A program made the position numbers and the translations under genes. A stretch of DNA of 64,000 nucleotides from Petrosia ficiformis. Taxonomy: Eukaryota; Porifera; Demospongiae; Haplosclerida; Petrosiidae. The stretch lies in assembly GCA_947044365.1 (NCBI GenBank), contig OX345640.1:5878001-5942000 (forward strand), given 5' to 3'. Below the pieces are notes generated by a model, which had not been told where the DNA came from, did no database searches, and saw nothing but the letters and a program-made list of their open reading frames with translations. This document shows positions 1-14,514 of this stretch, in pieces; position 1 is the stretch's first letter, and every line of letters begins with the position of its first letter.

Positions 1-1405
1 GAGTCTGGGTATAAAACTGCATCAAATATTGATTAATTTTCTCACCAGATATATTTGTCAACAGAGTTCCATAATCCAGATTTATATTAATTTCTGGGAC
101 ATTAGAAAGAGCAACATAAGGATGACAAACTTCACTGGGCAGAAATTCACTCTGAAAAAAAAAGTGATCATTATACGATTGGATAAAAAAAATATTATAT
201 CAATATTTAACACAATATATACTTTTGTTCAATAAATATTAGTCCACCTCTTCATCAAATTTTGGGATTCATACCGGATGAGTGTCAGCTGCCTGTAGAC
301 AGCAGCTAGATATTACATAAGTCTGTTTCATATTGATCATGAATGTTTATATAAATTACAACTGAGTGATGACATATATTGAGAGTTTACATCAATATTC
401 ATTTTTAGAGTCGATACTTATTTTACATGTACGTATTTATATATGACCTGGGAAGGAAATGAAATATGCATTTAGCCAATGATATACTTAATTATTTTTA
501 TTACTAAGCCAAGGTCTGTTTTTCTGCAACAGAAATAACAAGTAAATTGACATAATGACATTTCAATTATTACTTCGATGCATACAATACACTGTAAAAT
601 GTAATGGTTATTGTAACTTTCATTTGGTTACACAAGTTTCAATGCAGTATTGATAATATGCTTCTGAGGTATCAATTATTATTGTAAATTCTCATTTATA
701 AATTTTGTAAATTCAGGTAGAAGTAGGTATGGTATACACATATTTTTCCACAAATGAAGTAAATATTTAAATTACATGTAAAAACAAACCTGGACTGCTT
801 TTTTCCCAATTGAAAAGTATACAGCAATTGTATATGTGAAAGAGCAAAGAAATAAAACAAAGAACAGGAAGATGACAGTGATTTGGAAAACAAGTCTACA
901 CTTCTCCTTCATCTACAATAAAAGAGAAAGCATCATAATAATTGGGCATTATTATTATAATATTGCTATAACTATATTGCCCTGAAACGGCTATTGGCAC
1001 TAAGCAATGGCAATGAAGCTACTAGGTGATCTTTAATCCTAAGTGCCACGCATGTCATTGATTCAAGGTAGGGGTCACATCATCAATCCCATGGTTTGGT
1101 ATTTATTTTTAAGTGGTTGAAAATTGATAGACTGTCATCCAATATCAGTATTTACTCTTCATTGTCTTGCATCATTGTGGATTAATTAGCATTATCATTG
1201 ACTACTGTAAATTCATCCTATTATTGACAACTTACTATATACCTATATGGGTTATAAAAACTTAATATAATTCCAGGATAAATAAGGTGGTGGCAAAAGC
1301 CTCTGCATTGTTCATAATTATATAATAATTATAATTATAATATTTTATTTGATGTTTAAAATTAATGTTTGCTTACAGCATCACCACAGCGGTGGAAAAA
1401 GCATA

Positions 1406-1495
<90 letters not shown>

Positions 1496-1574
1496 CAGAA
1501 GTGGAAACAAACATTTAGGTTTAGCACTGGCATGCATTCGACCGATGATAATAGTACATATTATATCTCACCAT
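1..1574 (-). CDS. Frizzled-like 7TM receptor, copy A (5' part only; runs off the left edge)
   Basis: Only the first three exons lie in the window. The inferred start ATG is at 1572-1574, directly before a GTGAGA donor. Exon 2 (790-912, 41 codons) begins MKEKCRLV and carries a hydrophobic run of about 20 residues ending CSFTYTIAVYFSIGKKAVQ; basic residues on its N-terminal side suggest a type II signal anchor or uncleaved signal. Exon 3 (46-151) encodes the start of the ectodomain, with the family motif EVCHPY and a terminal NIS glycosylation sequon. Introns are phase 0 and phase 1, as in the other copies. Exon 2 has its own in-frame ATG as first codon, so translation could also start there. 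The seven-helix part must lie left of position 1. Closest relative is copy B, which shares leader, ectodomain and upstream sequence. Assignment to the receptor family is by homology to B-E. Confidence 0.7.
1402..1496. repeat. (TA)n microsatellite
   Basis: An almost pure AT dinucleotide run of about 95 bp, with one AATTAT interruption. Confidence 0.95.
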
Positions 1575-3510
1575 AGCAAAATTATTATAAACCTTCTTTA
1601 AACTTCAGAGATACTGTAACAGCCTGTAGATTTCTACAATCAACACACAGCACAAGTGACTGACTTCGAGTTTCGCGTAAATTATATAAATCAAGAACAT
1701 GGGTGTGGTATGTTCTTGGGGAAGGGGCAGGCTAATCTACGTTTGGCTTCAGTCGTATTTTGGTTTAAAGTTTAAAACTTAACATAACTTACACTGGTTT
1801 TATATTTGGTACATAATACCCAAATTATCTATATTAGTAGAAGGTTTTTCCTGTCAAGTAGTAATTAACTAATTCCACTGCTATTATCGATAATCAATCG
1901 ATATTGGGCTGTGCACTAATAATCGGTATCTCTAAGAATTCCCAGCACTAATATAAATATGTATTACATTCAGCTACTGTGATTGGCTTTAATTATGTGA
2001 GTGCATTGTTTTATACCTTTTGTGATGTACTTTCATATTCTGAATGAATTGGTAAAACACTCTATCGTAATTTTAAATATTGAGATATGTCATTTGAACT
2101 GGCAATTTGTTCTTTACTTTTTTTGTACAATTTGGCATTGTATCATTCACTTCCAAAAGTAATAATAAATTCTTTCATCAAATCTTTGATATTTGATTCA
2201 TTGGTACTGGATCAATATCTTCTTTTATTCATACACAAGACTCAATTAGATATTAGTATTTATATTTATATACTCTAATATTACATCATTTTTTTGCTTG
2301 GTGGAAACAACAGCAGCATGATTTACCAATTGGGCATCTGTAATACAGGTAGTTCTATTGATACAAGCTACTTATGATGGTTGAAATACATGAGAATCAA
2401 GGAACAGATTAATAGGTATGCTCAGCAACAATTTCACAACTCCACCATTTAAAGTTTTTTTGGAGCAAGTTTGGGAACACTAACTTTGTCATACTATTAT
2501 AACATAATTATTGCATAACTTATAAGACCAGTTAAACTACAAAAGCAGTTTGATTGGGTTACAATCATGTAGTGTAGCATATCCAGAGTAGTTGAACGAG
2601 GGGCAGCATCAGTGCAGAATCAGTATTATCTGCATGTCACACTTATTATTTGGCAATCGTAATAATTATGTAAGGTTTAATAAAAATAGTTGCATGACAA
2701 CTGACTGAATGATTATTATAATGATATCAACGCCAGCCTATACACATCCCCCCAATCTTTGTACACATGAATGTGTATAATTAAGGTTTGAAATTTAAAC
2801 CATACATAAATAATTCCATTTGATGTTTAACAATAATGAGGGATCAAAATAGTAAAGGTCCCGGTAAAATTGGCTGTGTGTAAGCATGATCTCTAAACCA
2901 TACTAGCCTCTCCTCCTGTATTAGTTAAATTGGTGGAAAAAGAAAGGTCTAAAAGTGAATCAGGTAATATACCAACCAATCATACTGCCATAGAAACCAC
3001 AGACCAAACTCATATCAATCTGTCATTCAAATTTATAGAAACTGCAGAGTGCTTTATAATGAATGCTCCAATTGATTAATGATGAGCTCGTATGCACTCT
3101 GTAGTTTCCATAGCTGGCTTATATAGTATTCCAATGAGCTAGTATGTAAATCTGAATAGTGTAGACAAACACAGATTCACTTCCAGACCTTTCCTCCAGC
3201 AGACAGCTGGTTATCAATTACAGATTTATATGAAGCTCCAGCATTTCATGAACATGTCAAGCACAGCATTTCAAAAAGTTAGTAATCTAGATGCCCTATT
3301 TGGCATCCTGTACAAATGATACTTAGGATATTACAATCAATAAAATGAATTAAAGAAATATCAAAATAACACTGGTAATACAGAAATGTAAATATGAATG
3401 CGTAAAAGTAACTGTTATAGTTATCACACATAAATGTGAATGGATTTCTACAGTAAAAAACTGAAACTATAATTTAATTAGGAAAGTCTTAGCCTTACAA
3501 TTTTTCTTTC
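1575..3510. other. Spacer between copy A and copy B
   Basis: No coding signal beyond chance ORFs. It contains the upstream block shared with copy B (1575-1740, matching 14515-14640) and a short hairpin at 3040-3110 (GAAACTGCAGAGTGC and its complement). Confidence 0.6.
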
Positions 3511-6500
3511 TCACAACTTTGCACTGGTAGAGTTGCTTAATCTTGAAGTATTTAGTTGTATTAAAATGGAAGCACTTAGTTCATCATTTTTCATGTGAAG
3601 CAGTACTTTCATCTTCTTTATGAAACCTTTCCACTCGATGATAGTAAGTAGAAACGTCAGTGGGCATAATACATAAAAGAAAATTATATATGCAATAGAA
3701 AGACCAGTATAACTATACTTCTTTATTTCATCTTTACTACATATAGTCATGTCATTCTCATTGTTCATAATGTATCCTGGTAGTTCACATAAGAGGTAAC
3801 GATTAAGAGCTGCTTGCAGTTCATTGCTACCTGCAAGTAGCAAAGTGGTGTATATTCCAAAAACTGTACCTAGAGCACTAACAAGACACAGTAGAAAAAT
3901 TATCTTTTTTTCTGCAGTATTAATAATATCATTATTTCTCCATATAGAACATCCATATTTCTGTATATTTATAAACATGAATAATGAAATTTAGACACAA
4001 ATAAAAATATTATTATACCATTGTATCATTACTATACAAAGTTCAAGTCATTAATTAATAATCTGATCATGTCACATAATATTTTGGCATGGTTTTGTTT
4101 TTAGAGTTTCCAGATGGACCCATCCTTCAACATGTTATGATGGTGATATAAGAGTATCCCTTACAGTTTCATGACATTAATGTTGAATTATTATAGAACC
4201 ACATGCACGTTGATCGAGCATACTTAGTGTGAGGTGTTGCTCATCATCACATGAAGGTTTTTTTGCAGGTTCTTTGCAAATTTCAGGACCTGATGAAGGA
4301 ATTTAACACTCACCTCAACCTTGCTTGCAAACACGTCATCACTCAAGCCTGCAAGTACATGCTTTTTTCATTAATTTTCCCAAAATTCATTTTTCCCTCA
4401 CTAGAGAAAAAATGACTCGTGAAATTCAGTATTCTATTAAGTAGCTTGTTCTTCCTGTTGTAACTTTAAAATTACAAAAATTCAATGGTATATATATAGA
4501 AGTGATAAAGATGCTAAATGTGGATATGTCACTGATGTTTGCACTGTGCTGCTTTCCTGCAGCTAACAAAGCATGCTTTTGGTATCTATGCTTTTCTTAG
4601 AAGGTCCTCTGCCGAACTAAATGAGTAAATAGTCACTGCTAATTAAAATGTAGAAGTTATACAGTCAAGTAAAGATGTGGGCGTTCCCCTCTGGACTACT
4701 ATATAAACTTTCAAGTGCTCACCTTACTATCTACTTGATGCATAAATTTTAAAATGGTCACATAATTTACTTTATAACTCTTCTTTCCATTAGGGTAAGT
4801 CGGATTCCTGATTTACAAAATGTCGGATTTACAGGAATTATTATAGTTTAAAAGCCTATTCATTTAGAAAAATCTCCCAGTGTAATTATGGACGCAAAAA
4901 ATGTACACTTCTATTATTAACTTTATTGCTACCTAATTTCAGCTAAGTGAAACAGAAAGATTACAGTTTCCCTTAGCTTAATTAAAATAGGTAATATGGC
5001 TAGTTCGGATCCAGCGATTACTGTTCTGTATAGCGTCTCAGATACCCTCATCTCGTTCCAAATGAAAAGCAGATCTTAGCTTTGTTCACTGGAAAAAATA
5101 ACCAGTTAATTTAGTGGTTAGTACAGTTGCAAGAATTAAACAATTAGTTGGTTGTTCGGAATACATGCATCTCATATACAGATACTTTGTACTAAGTACA
5201 TTCAATTATAGTAGAATCACTAACATTTTAGGGTGCTGCCTACTCATATTTCATGTCAAAGATGTAATAAATTTTATACTAAAGTACATGTAATTGTATC
5301 TGGCCATCAAAATGGTTTGTAAGCCCACAAACACATATTTTAATTTATACATTCCAATTCTTGGTGCACATTATGTCACAGTAACATACACACATGTAGC
5401 CATAACATCCCCTATGACGTTAAATTGAAACTCATGCTATTCCTTGCAACTCTACTAACCAATAAAATGATTATTTTAATGACTTTTTTTTGCAGTGTTT
5501 TTGTGTACTACAAATTGGCACACGCTTTAGTGACCATGTTTTATTTTGACGTTACTTAGTGCATGAGCAAACATTTGAATCCAGGCTCTTTTTCTCTCTA
5601 AACAAAGAGTCTGAGTACAAGGTTTGGAGAGACTTGTGTCCCACTAACATTGTAATTGCAGCTGGTGACACATCATCAGAAACACACTATGCTTATGGTG
5701 GCTATATACAGAAAAAGACTGGAGGATTTTTGTTTACCTTTCAGCGACTGTTGAATACAGAATATTTTCTCTGTCATGTTTTCCATATGCTATATAAGAA
5801 GTAAGAAAATGACACCTCTCTCCATGCATGCTGAAATCTAATTAGAACACAGGATATGGTGAATGAGAAGAAGGAGCAGTGTCAATTGTGACCAGACTCT
5901 CCCTGCCATCTGATTGTCAAAGGGGACAGGTTGGTTTGCCAGACTATATACAGTATGTAGAATTGTGGCAAATAGAATCTTACTATAGCAAGACGATGGA
6001 AACCTCACCCACAGCAATAGTCTGAAACCATGTTGACCGTTTTTGAATGTACAACACCCCAAATTAATACAGATTACGAGGGTATACAAATGTGATAGTG
6101 GTCATGTTGGTATTCTATTGATGTAACCATTTGTCACTATAAATAGAAATGCTCACTTCAATAATTTAAAGAAAACTCCACACTCAAACATGATGATGAT
6201 ATAATCCTGCTGTGGTCGGGTACCACTTTCATTCAAGTGTCCACTATTACGTGTTACTTTGAAATCAACTTAGGGTACTAATTGGTTAGCAATTTTGAGG
6301 GGGTGACTGTTAGATTGCTCTAGCAGGTTCAAAAAGATGCAAAGACCCTGCCCTGCAATCAGTCGCAACAAAGGCTTTGATGTGATACTGAGCTACATAC
6401 ACCTCATTAAAATCTTTGATTAAAGTTGGTGTGATTAGAAACTCATTAATAATTTTAAATAAGCTATTATCTTGTGTATAGTACAACTTAACCTACTATA

Positions 6501-9500
6501 AAGGAAGTGTATGGTCAACCCACTGTACTAGCTTTCATCCATAGTTTAGGGCTATTCTATATATTGGGGGACAATCACTAATATTATTTATAACCAAAAT
6601 AAGTATATTCATAACCATACTTAGCTAGTATGAATATCATTACTACAGTTACCAATTCAATTACCAGTTTACCAGGCACTTGAGGCACTTGACGAAAACT
6701 GGTACATTGGGTTGACAAGATCTTTCCTTTGTAGAAACTAAGTGTTATGCACAATTTAAGCTTTGGCAGTGTTTCATTTAGTTTGTTAAATTTAAAACAT
6801 TTTTTTCAGTGCTAGCAAACTGATAAATTTAAATCAATCTTTACAGTGCTATCGGCAATGATACACTTTATATATAATTATTATACATGCACTATATACC
6901 AAATTTTCTTCTGCGGTTTCTCTTCATTACCATTTGAAAATTGAAGAGTATGATGAGCAACAGGAATATTCCAAGACTACAGAGAAATATTGCAGGAAAC
7001 ATTGAATAAAGCAAAACAAAGTCATTGTTTCTGCTAAAGCAATAGAATGATGGAAACCCATTTGGAGTATAATAGAAGTCCTCATTAGTTGTTGTAACAA
7101 TTGCATAAGGTATCAAATGAAGGATTCCTAAATTGGAAATGTAGAGACAGTAATTCTAATAAAGCATTATATTACAGAAACAGTATTATAATAAATAACA
7201 TTTTGTATCATTAGAACTCTGATTGTAGCTATATGACAGTTAATAAATATTAATAATAATTAGTTAACTCAATCATGTACAATCATGCAGTGTACCACAT
7301 CCAGAGCAAATGAGCAAGGAGCACCTGTGTGCACACAATGACTGTGCATTTACTATTTAATGTCTTTATCTGTATTCACTATTATATAGTCAATATTATA
7401 AAGTCTATCCATTACATTCTTTTTCCAGTATGTCAGTAATGCACTTACCAATTACAAATAGGAAGACATGAATCCATTTTTCTAAATTATGATGACGATG
7501 TGCATGAATTGGAAATAATAGCTTCCAAAACATCATTGCTACAAGTACAACCCAGAACCATGCATTGATACCACCAACAGCAGTTACAATACCTATTAAT
7601 AATTAATTAAAATTATTAAATATTTAAGGAATTGATATGTATATGACTGGAAATAGAAGCAACACATTCATAGCTGGTGTTCTGTGTAGCATGTACAATA
7701 TTTGTAAGATGCCCAAGTAGTTTGGAAGAACCGCCTTTTAAGTATGTGGGTAACAAAAACGTAAGGTACTTGTACAAACAGCAGAAATATTGCAGACAAA
7801 TCAAATTGCTCCAACTCAAACTGCATTCTTACAAGCCCCACCTGACTTGTAACAAATGAAATGTTCATGTGAGAAAAGAAACAATTCACTCTGCTCTATA
7901 TACATGGATTTGAGAAAGTTCTTTTATCCAAGCCTACCTGGTACCTAATTAAAGAAATCGTGTTCCTTTATCAGCCAAGTGTCAACTCATGTAAATGTAT
8001 CATACACTACAGTGTATAATTCATACAGTATTAATTTTTATTGTTAGCAGTTTACATAAAAGTGTTCGACGATCAGAAGTTCTACACTAACGATTAATAG
8101 ATGAATGTATAGATATGGATGGATGGATGGGTGGATGATGTCAGATGGATGATGTCAGATGGATGGACAGTTGGATATAAAGATGTATGGATATCCTTAA
8201 TTAATATTCCTGTTCGTATTAATCTGACATGTAATTGTCTCAGATCACTTCCTCAAAAGCAAAATGAGTGGTAGCGCAAGATTAATACCCAAGTATGAAA
8301 ATATGAAGTATAAGGGACCATAGTATATTAGAGCATTTGTAAATAGTCTACCTTCTGTTTGTGATATGGCAAATGTTCAGTCATTGAATGTAGTATATAG
8401 TTTCATGCATAGCCGTTTGCTACCAATAATACATAGGTGTAAACAGACATTCTGTAGTATTTAATTATTATAGATAGCGCAAACCTGATATTATACAGTA
8501 AGGACTGGGTTGTTTTAGACTCGTTAATAGGTCATCATCAGAACACAGTAAAACTCTCCCACTTAACAGGTTAATTAGAACACTTATAGCTATTGAAGCA
8601 ATCAGAAAACAGAATAGCTATACTCTCTATGAAGTAACTTACACAATATTGAATGTACTATGATAATGTACACAATCAAAATTGATGGAAATTTTAACCT
8701 GCAGAACAAACACGCAGGAATGATTAGACAAACAACACTGCTATTAATGATTATACAAGGAAATATTTTATTTTAATAGTAATAGAACAATAATAATTAT
8801 ACTTACACTAAAATCTCATATTACTAGTCGATTTTCATGTACATAAGTCGACAGTGAATACCTGTATACTATCTACATGCATGTAGATACGTAGTGTCGT
8901 TTTCTTTTAAGCAAGAATGTTAATTAATCATGTGCAATCTCTAAATGAAATGTGTTTCCTGGATACATCAAAATTCATGTCAACTACATCAACTATTACA
9001 AATCTCTTTTTCTATACTGTAAGATAGCTTATTTTTTGGTAAGTATACCTCTCATAGCCATTTGTATGCATGCTCATCCAGTATACTTTTGCAGATGTCT
9101 CATGTCACAAAGACTTTTAGCAGGGTATTTGGCTTGAGCTAGCTACATCGTACACTGTATTTCATGTTACTTGTTTAAGAAGTAGATTAAATTCCTTATA
9201 TGAAGGACTGAAAACCATAGTGGTTAAACACACAAAGCAGTAAGCGACTCAGATTTGCATTGAAACACTCTCAAATGTCTATCAGGAGCTGATAAAAATT
9301 TAGCAAATCAAAAATATTTAGTATTTGGGTGTTTCCAATTCTTAATGCACTATGGACAATGAATTTAGGGTTAGCCCTTTATGGTTCTGAGCCCTTTATA
9401 TAATGATTATGTCAATAATTATTTAGCTACGCAAATATATATACCCTCCAGTCCTCACAGCAACCACTGACCTACTTACACTATTTCTATATAATTATGA

Positions 9501-12500
9501 TAAGAAAGCTTATACCATGTCAATGATGGCTTTTGTTACTCACACTGTTTGTCTCTTGAAGTAGCTTGTTACAATGAAGAGTATAGTAATTATGATGTTG
9601 GAAATGGTAGCAAAGTACATAAATCCAATTTGTATTTGTGCATCCTTGTGATCTATTTGTTCAAACTCTGTACAGTGTGGTCGACATGTGTAGTTCAATA
9701 GATAAAATCCATCAGCACATGTTATGTCTTGATAATATACTGCGATAGAATAATTGTAAGGTAGTAATCATGAATTCTGTAAGATAGTAATCATGAATTC
9801 TGTTAGTTTCCAAGAAAACCTATCAAAGGCCAAGGGTACACAAGAAGCACAAACTAAGTTTTCATTTAAACTTTTGCTTCATATATACTAGGGTTTCATA
9901 CATCATCACTGCAAAAACAAACTTGTTAAATCACTCATTTGATGATTCTTATAGTTGTACACATTAATGTAAATTTACATTTTCATGATACTGGTTGTAG
10001 CTATATACATGCTGATGCCATAAGAATAAAAGAACATATAATATGCAGTTGTCTCTGTTACCAAATAACCAAACTTTTGTGTAGTTTTTTGGGTAATTCA
10101 ATTATGAGGTGGCAGGTTTTCAAGACATTTTAACCATTTTTTGATTGCCAGATACAGTTAATTTAAACTTTTATGACCAGAAACATGAAATATTATAGTG
10201 AAAAATAAAAATATAGCAATTCAAGCAAGTGTTATAACATCAACAGCATGACCTGTATAACATTAAATCATTGCATATGGATAATTTTACTTCATGAAAT
10301 GGTAAAGTCCATTGATTGAATGCCCACTACTCACCTTTTTCGTGTTCATTTCAATGGCCAACATGCTTTAAAATGCCACTAAAGATTGCAACCACTCAAA
10401 AGATGATTACAATTTCATGTGTACATTATATTGAACTTACCTGTTGGAAGACTAGCCGAGAAAAATAAAGTACATTCCTCTAATAATGATGTGTTAATGA
10501 ATCTGATATCATCAACTCCCAAACCTGACTATGAGAATAAATATAAATTTTATGTGATGCAATAATTTCCTGTCATCTGAAATAATGCCGATTGTGGCCA
10601 ATGAAGACTTATTCACATACTCTTAAATCTCTACGCTTGAATGAGAATGTTATTTTTGGAGAAGAAGAGGCATACATGCATACTATGATATTATATGGAG
10701 AAATTGAGTGGTGACAAAGAAAATATACATGTGGATTATATAACAGACACATGAAACAGTATACATGGATTCTTCTAAGTTTCCATATTACATCATCAAT
10801 AATTACCATTAGGTTTTAATAATGCATAGTATAACTACTAGCATAAATACATGTAAAAACTTACTGTGTCAGGATCTACATTTATCAATGGAAATAGTAT
10901 TTGACAAATTATTGGTAACAGTGCAGCCAAACACTTGGGATAATTCAAGTATATCTCTTCAACTAATGAAGTAAAAACACATTCATGGAATTTAGTATCT
11001 ACTCTTTACCAGTACTATAATAATTATGCAGAAAATTTTTATGGACTATTGCTATGACTGCTTTATTGTGTTTTATAATCAATTGTACTTGTGACATACA
11101 TGCAAGTATAGTTAAAGAATTGCATTATTCACCACATTATGTCAAATTAAGTCCACAGATGATACTACGAGTATTTCTGTTGACATGGAAAGATGTTGTT
11201 ACGATAAAATTAACTTATAATCATAATCATACTCAAGTGTTCACTGTTGTAATACTTAATGAACACCTTGATTGAAAATAGCCGATCTATTTGAGCCACT
11301 ATATACCATTTGCATGCAAAAAATATATTCCGAATCATTGATTACATTGTTTGAGGATGGATATAAAAGTACATCTAATATTAATCAATTTTCTTACCTG
11401 ATACATTTTTCAACACAGTTCCAAAATCTGGATTTCTACTAATTTGTGTGACATTAGAAAGAGCAGCGTAAGGATGACAAACTTCATTAGGCAGAAATTC
11501 ACTCTGGAATAAAAGATCACTATAACAGTATAAGAATTAGTGGGTTATTTTAACCTCCTTTGGTTACATGAGTTTCAATACAATATTAATAACATGGACC
11601 TAATATCAACAAATCTTTTCTTGGTAGATAATGACTAACCCTCGATTGAGAAAGCGGGATGGAGGGTTACTGTAATCATAGTGTCTGTCGGTCTGTTGGC
11701 AAAATTCCAGCAAACCTATGAACACTAGTACTTCAAATTATACAAAGATCAAAATTAACAACAGGCTTTTGCTAAAACCTTTCTATTTTAATGTTTTTGT
11801 AACTCACAGTTGCTGTTTCACAACTTTCAGAAGTCGTCTGGTAGCAAAAGAGCTCACTGAAACACAACTCATTTTGCTTGAAGACTATTGCGTCAAATAA
11901 CAGCTTGAAATGAAGTACAATTGAAGTAGTGGTTGCTACAACTTCGAGCTGTCTCTAAGCTTTCTGCCATGATGAAAGAAAAATTGTGGGACAATAGCTA
12001 TTGATTTGAGTAAGGCATTAGATTCAATCCACCATGACCTACTACTAACTAAGCTTAAGGCCTATAGTGTGGAAGGCAAGGAGAGGAAATAGTTTCATGA
12101 TTATGTGAATGGTCAGAGCAAAGAGTTGAGCTTGGTGGAGTTATAGCATCATGGAAAGATGTGGGAGGGGCGTTCCTCAGTGATCAATACTGGCCCCACT
12201 TCTGTTTAATGTCTTTTTGAATGACTTGGTGACTGCTCCGTTAATCTTTATGCTGATGACATATCCAGTTATCATTCTGAGAGGGACCAACAGAGCCTTA
12301 TCACACTAGAAAATGAAACTGAGCAGATTGCAAGATTGATTGGAACTAATTGTTTGTAAATGAATGTTAGCAAGATCCAAGTGATGTTTCCCTTCATTAA
12401 ATGTAAACAGCACCTTGTCAATAACCTCAACATGAATTTTAGTGGTAGCTTCCTGAATGGGGTTGTGACTATGAAATATCTCGGTATTACAATGCTATAT

Positions 12501-14514
12501 ACATTATATTACTGCTTTTGTCGCAAGCTCTTCTTTATAGCAGAGTCGATAATTATTCACATAGCAGGAAAAGTAATCAGCACAGAGAAAAACAATTGCC
12601 ATTGGAACGGGACCCTCGTCAATGTGGCAAAGTAAATGCTCAATATGCTGTAGCCAGGACTACCTCAATTGCGTTTGGTTTCATGCCTTTCTTTGCTAGC
12701 GATGATCATGACACAATAGCAGTTAAGTTTAGATGTGTGTAGTTGTCCTAAGGAGTCTTCTCAAGTCTGGAAACCATAACCGTGAGTAATCAAGAATTAC
12801 ATTGAAAATTATTCTTAAAATAGCCTGTTACTTATAATACAGTGACATAATTTGATTATACCTCCTTTTGGTATTATATGCAATACGAAATTATACTTGT
12901 TAAAATAACATATATCTAATAGACAGTATAAGGATAATTGAAATTGTGATGCAGTAGATTTTGCAGTCATGTTGACTGCATGGTGACATACATGTAAATA
13001 ATTGTAATTGCAATTACCTTATACTGTCAATTATAGTTACATACAAAGAAGCAGAATAACATTTTAGTTAAATCATATTTGTTTCCAAAACCATCTTTGT
13101 ACATCTAATATGAGATATTCAACATGATATTTGATTATAGTATCATGCAGCCATAACAACAATCTGTATGACAAAATAAATTATAATTTGTATCCTTGAA
13201 ACTGCACTAACCTTGCTATTTTAACAAGTCTATTTTTGCATTGTGGTATAACAATTATTATTAACACACCTCTTGTTGAGATAATAATTAATTTTATATG
13301 CACCCCTACACCAAACTTTGGGATTCTTGATAAATGTCAACTGCCTGTATATAGACAACAGCTACAAAGTATGTAAGTCTGTTTCATGTTGATCACGAAT
13401 GTATATAACTGTTTGGTGACATATAATTTTCATGAGCGTTTAGAGTATTAGATTTGATTCTTAATTTCTATTATAGTTTGGGAAAGAAATGAAATATGCA
13501 TTTAGCTACTGATATACTTGATTACTTAACTTACAAAGCCTAGACCTGTTGCTCTGCAACAGCAATTTGTCACAATGATATTTTAATTATTACAGTGATG
13601 CATGCAATACTTATGTATACATGTATTTTAATAAATATTTTAATTACATGTAAAACAAACCTGGACTGTATTTTTCCCAATTGAAAAGTATATAGCCAGT
13701 GTATATACGATAGACCAAAGAAAAAAAGCAAAGAACAGGAAAATTACACTGATTTGGAAAACAACTCTACACTTCTCCTTTATCTATATTAAAAGAAAAG
13801 ACATCATAATTGTAGTGGTTTATTATATAACTATATATATAGTCATGGTTTTTTTATATTAAGTCTACTAGAGACATAATCAAGCACAATAATTTTTAAC
13901 TAGAATAATTATAAATTATTATAATAATATTAATAAAGCAAAACTCTTCATTTGGACCATACATGACTATAATTATTATAATAAAAATATTATTATTATT
14001 ATTACATAGCTGGAGTGGGTATAGTCAAGAACGGAATCATTGGCAATAGCAGACATATAACTGGCTATTGCCACTAAGCAGTGGCAACAAAGCTACTAAG
14101 TGAGCTTTGGTCCTAGTACCATGCATGCAAGTTGGGATCGCATCATCGATCCTTGGATGTGGTATTAATTTTTAAGGGGTTGAAAAGCAGTTTAAGTTAT
14201 CCACTATCAGACTTGTTCAATTTTTAGTCATTGTCGTGTCACATCATTATCGATTCATCATATCATTGACTACTTTCTAAAGTACTCATAATTATATCTC
14301 AATGGGTGATATATATAGTAACTTAATATAATTACACTGGATAACTGCTGGCAATAGCCTCAGTCTTGTATATAATTACATAAAATAATATTACAATATT
14401 TGAGGTAATATTGATTAGAGCACCAGCACAGAGCTGAGAAAAAAAAAAAGAAACGTGATAATCCATGCACTAGCATGCAATTGACTGATATCGATGATAA
14501 TCATTCCTCACCAT
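3511..14514 (-). CDS. Frizzled-like 7TM receptor, copy B (11 exons, about 521 aa)
   Basis: Exons in transcript order: 14512-14514 (ATG), 13661-13783, 11398-11503, 10865-10962, 10441-10528, 9544-9739, 8643-8698, 8485-8589, 7449-7592, 6931-7127, 3511-3960. Every junction has GT/AG ends and the joined frame is open for 1566 nt. Layout: signal-anchor segment at about residues 10-32; ectodomain about 43-172 (EVCHPY; CLAALLPIICQILFP; EECTLFF; linker CADGFYLLNYTCRPHC); TM1 (FMYFATISNIIITILFIV), TM2 (FPSILIVYIIIVHS), TM3 with WFWVVLVAMMFWK, TM4 after EKWIH, TM5, then TM6 after EKK and TM7 in the last exon. TM3-TM6 and overall size resemble the Frizzled/Smoothened family; KTxxxW is missing and the tail ends TSAKL. 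This is the most divergent of the complete copies. It should act as a plasma-membrane receptor; ligand and signalling partner cannot be inferred. Confidence 0.75.
3961..6930 (-). other. Last intron of copy B
   Basis: This 3-kb intron holds the MITE at 5087-5497. A plus-strand 81-codon ORF at 5559-5804 and a minus-strand 83-codon ORF at 5838-6089 have no recognisable domain and no splice context; I do not call them genes. Confidence 0.55.
5087..5497. mobile_element. MITE of the CACTGGAAAAAATAACC family
   Basis: The left end CACTGGAAAAAATAACCAGT, with GGTTAGTACAGTTGCAAG, is inverted at the right as CTTGCAACTCTACTAACCAA and TTTTTTTTGCAGTG. It is 411 bp. It lies in the last intron of copy B. Relatives are at 26956-27448 and 39526-39862. 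Confidence 0.75.
8115..8175. repeat. (GGAT)n microsatellite
   Basis: GGATGGATGGATGGGTGGAT, followed by two GATGATGTCAGATGGAT units. It lies in an intron of copy B, just below the TM2/ECL1 exons. Confidence 0.85.
11987..12500 (+). pseudogene. LINE-type reverse transcriptase fragment
   Basis: The plus strand reads IDLSKALDSIHHDLLLTKL (RT motif A, normally DLSKAFDSI), later a frame-disrupted equivalent of the GVPQGSILGPLLFN block (GATCAATACTGGCCCCACTT), LYADDIS at about 12247-12266 (the YADD active site) and, in another frame, NVSKIQVMF as the KTQ region. Stops and frameshifts are present. It is a dead CR1/Jockey-like non-LTR remnant, between copy B exons 2 and 3. Confidence 0.75.

Noticed and set aside
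1349..1576. 75-codon Tyr/Ile-rich ORF
   Set aside because: Translation of a (TA)n microsatellite.
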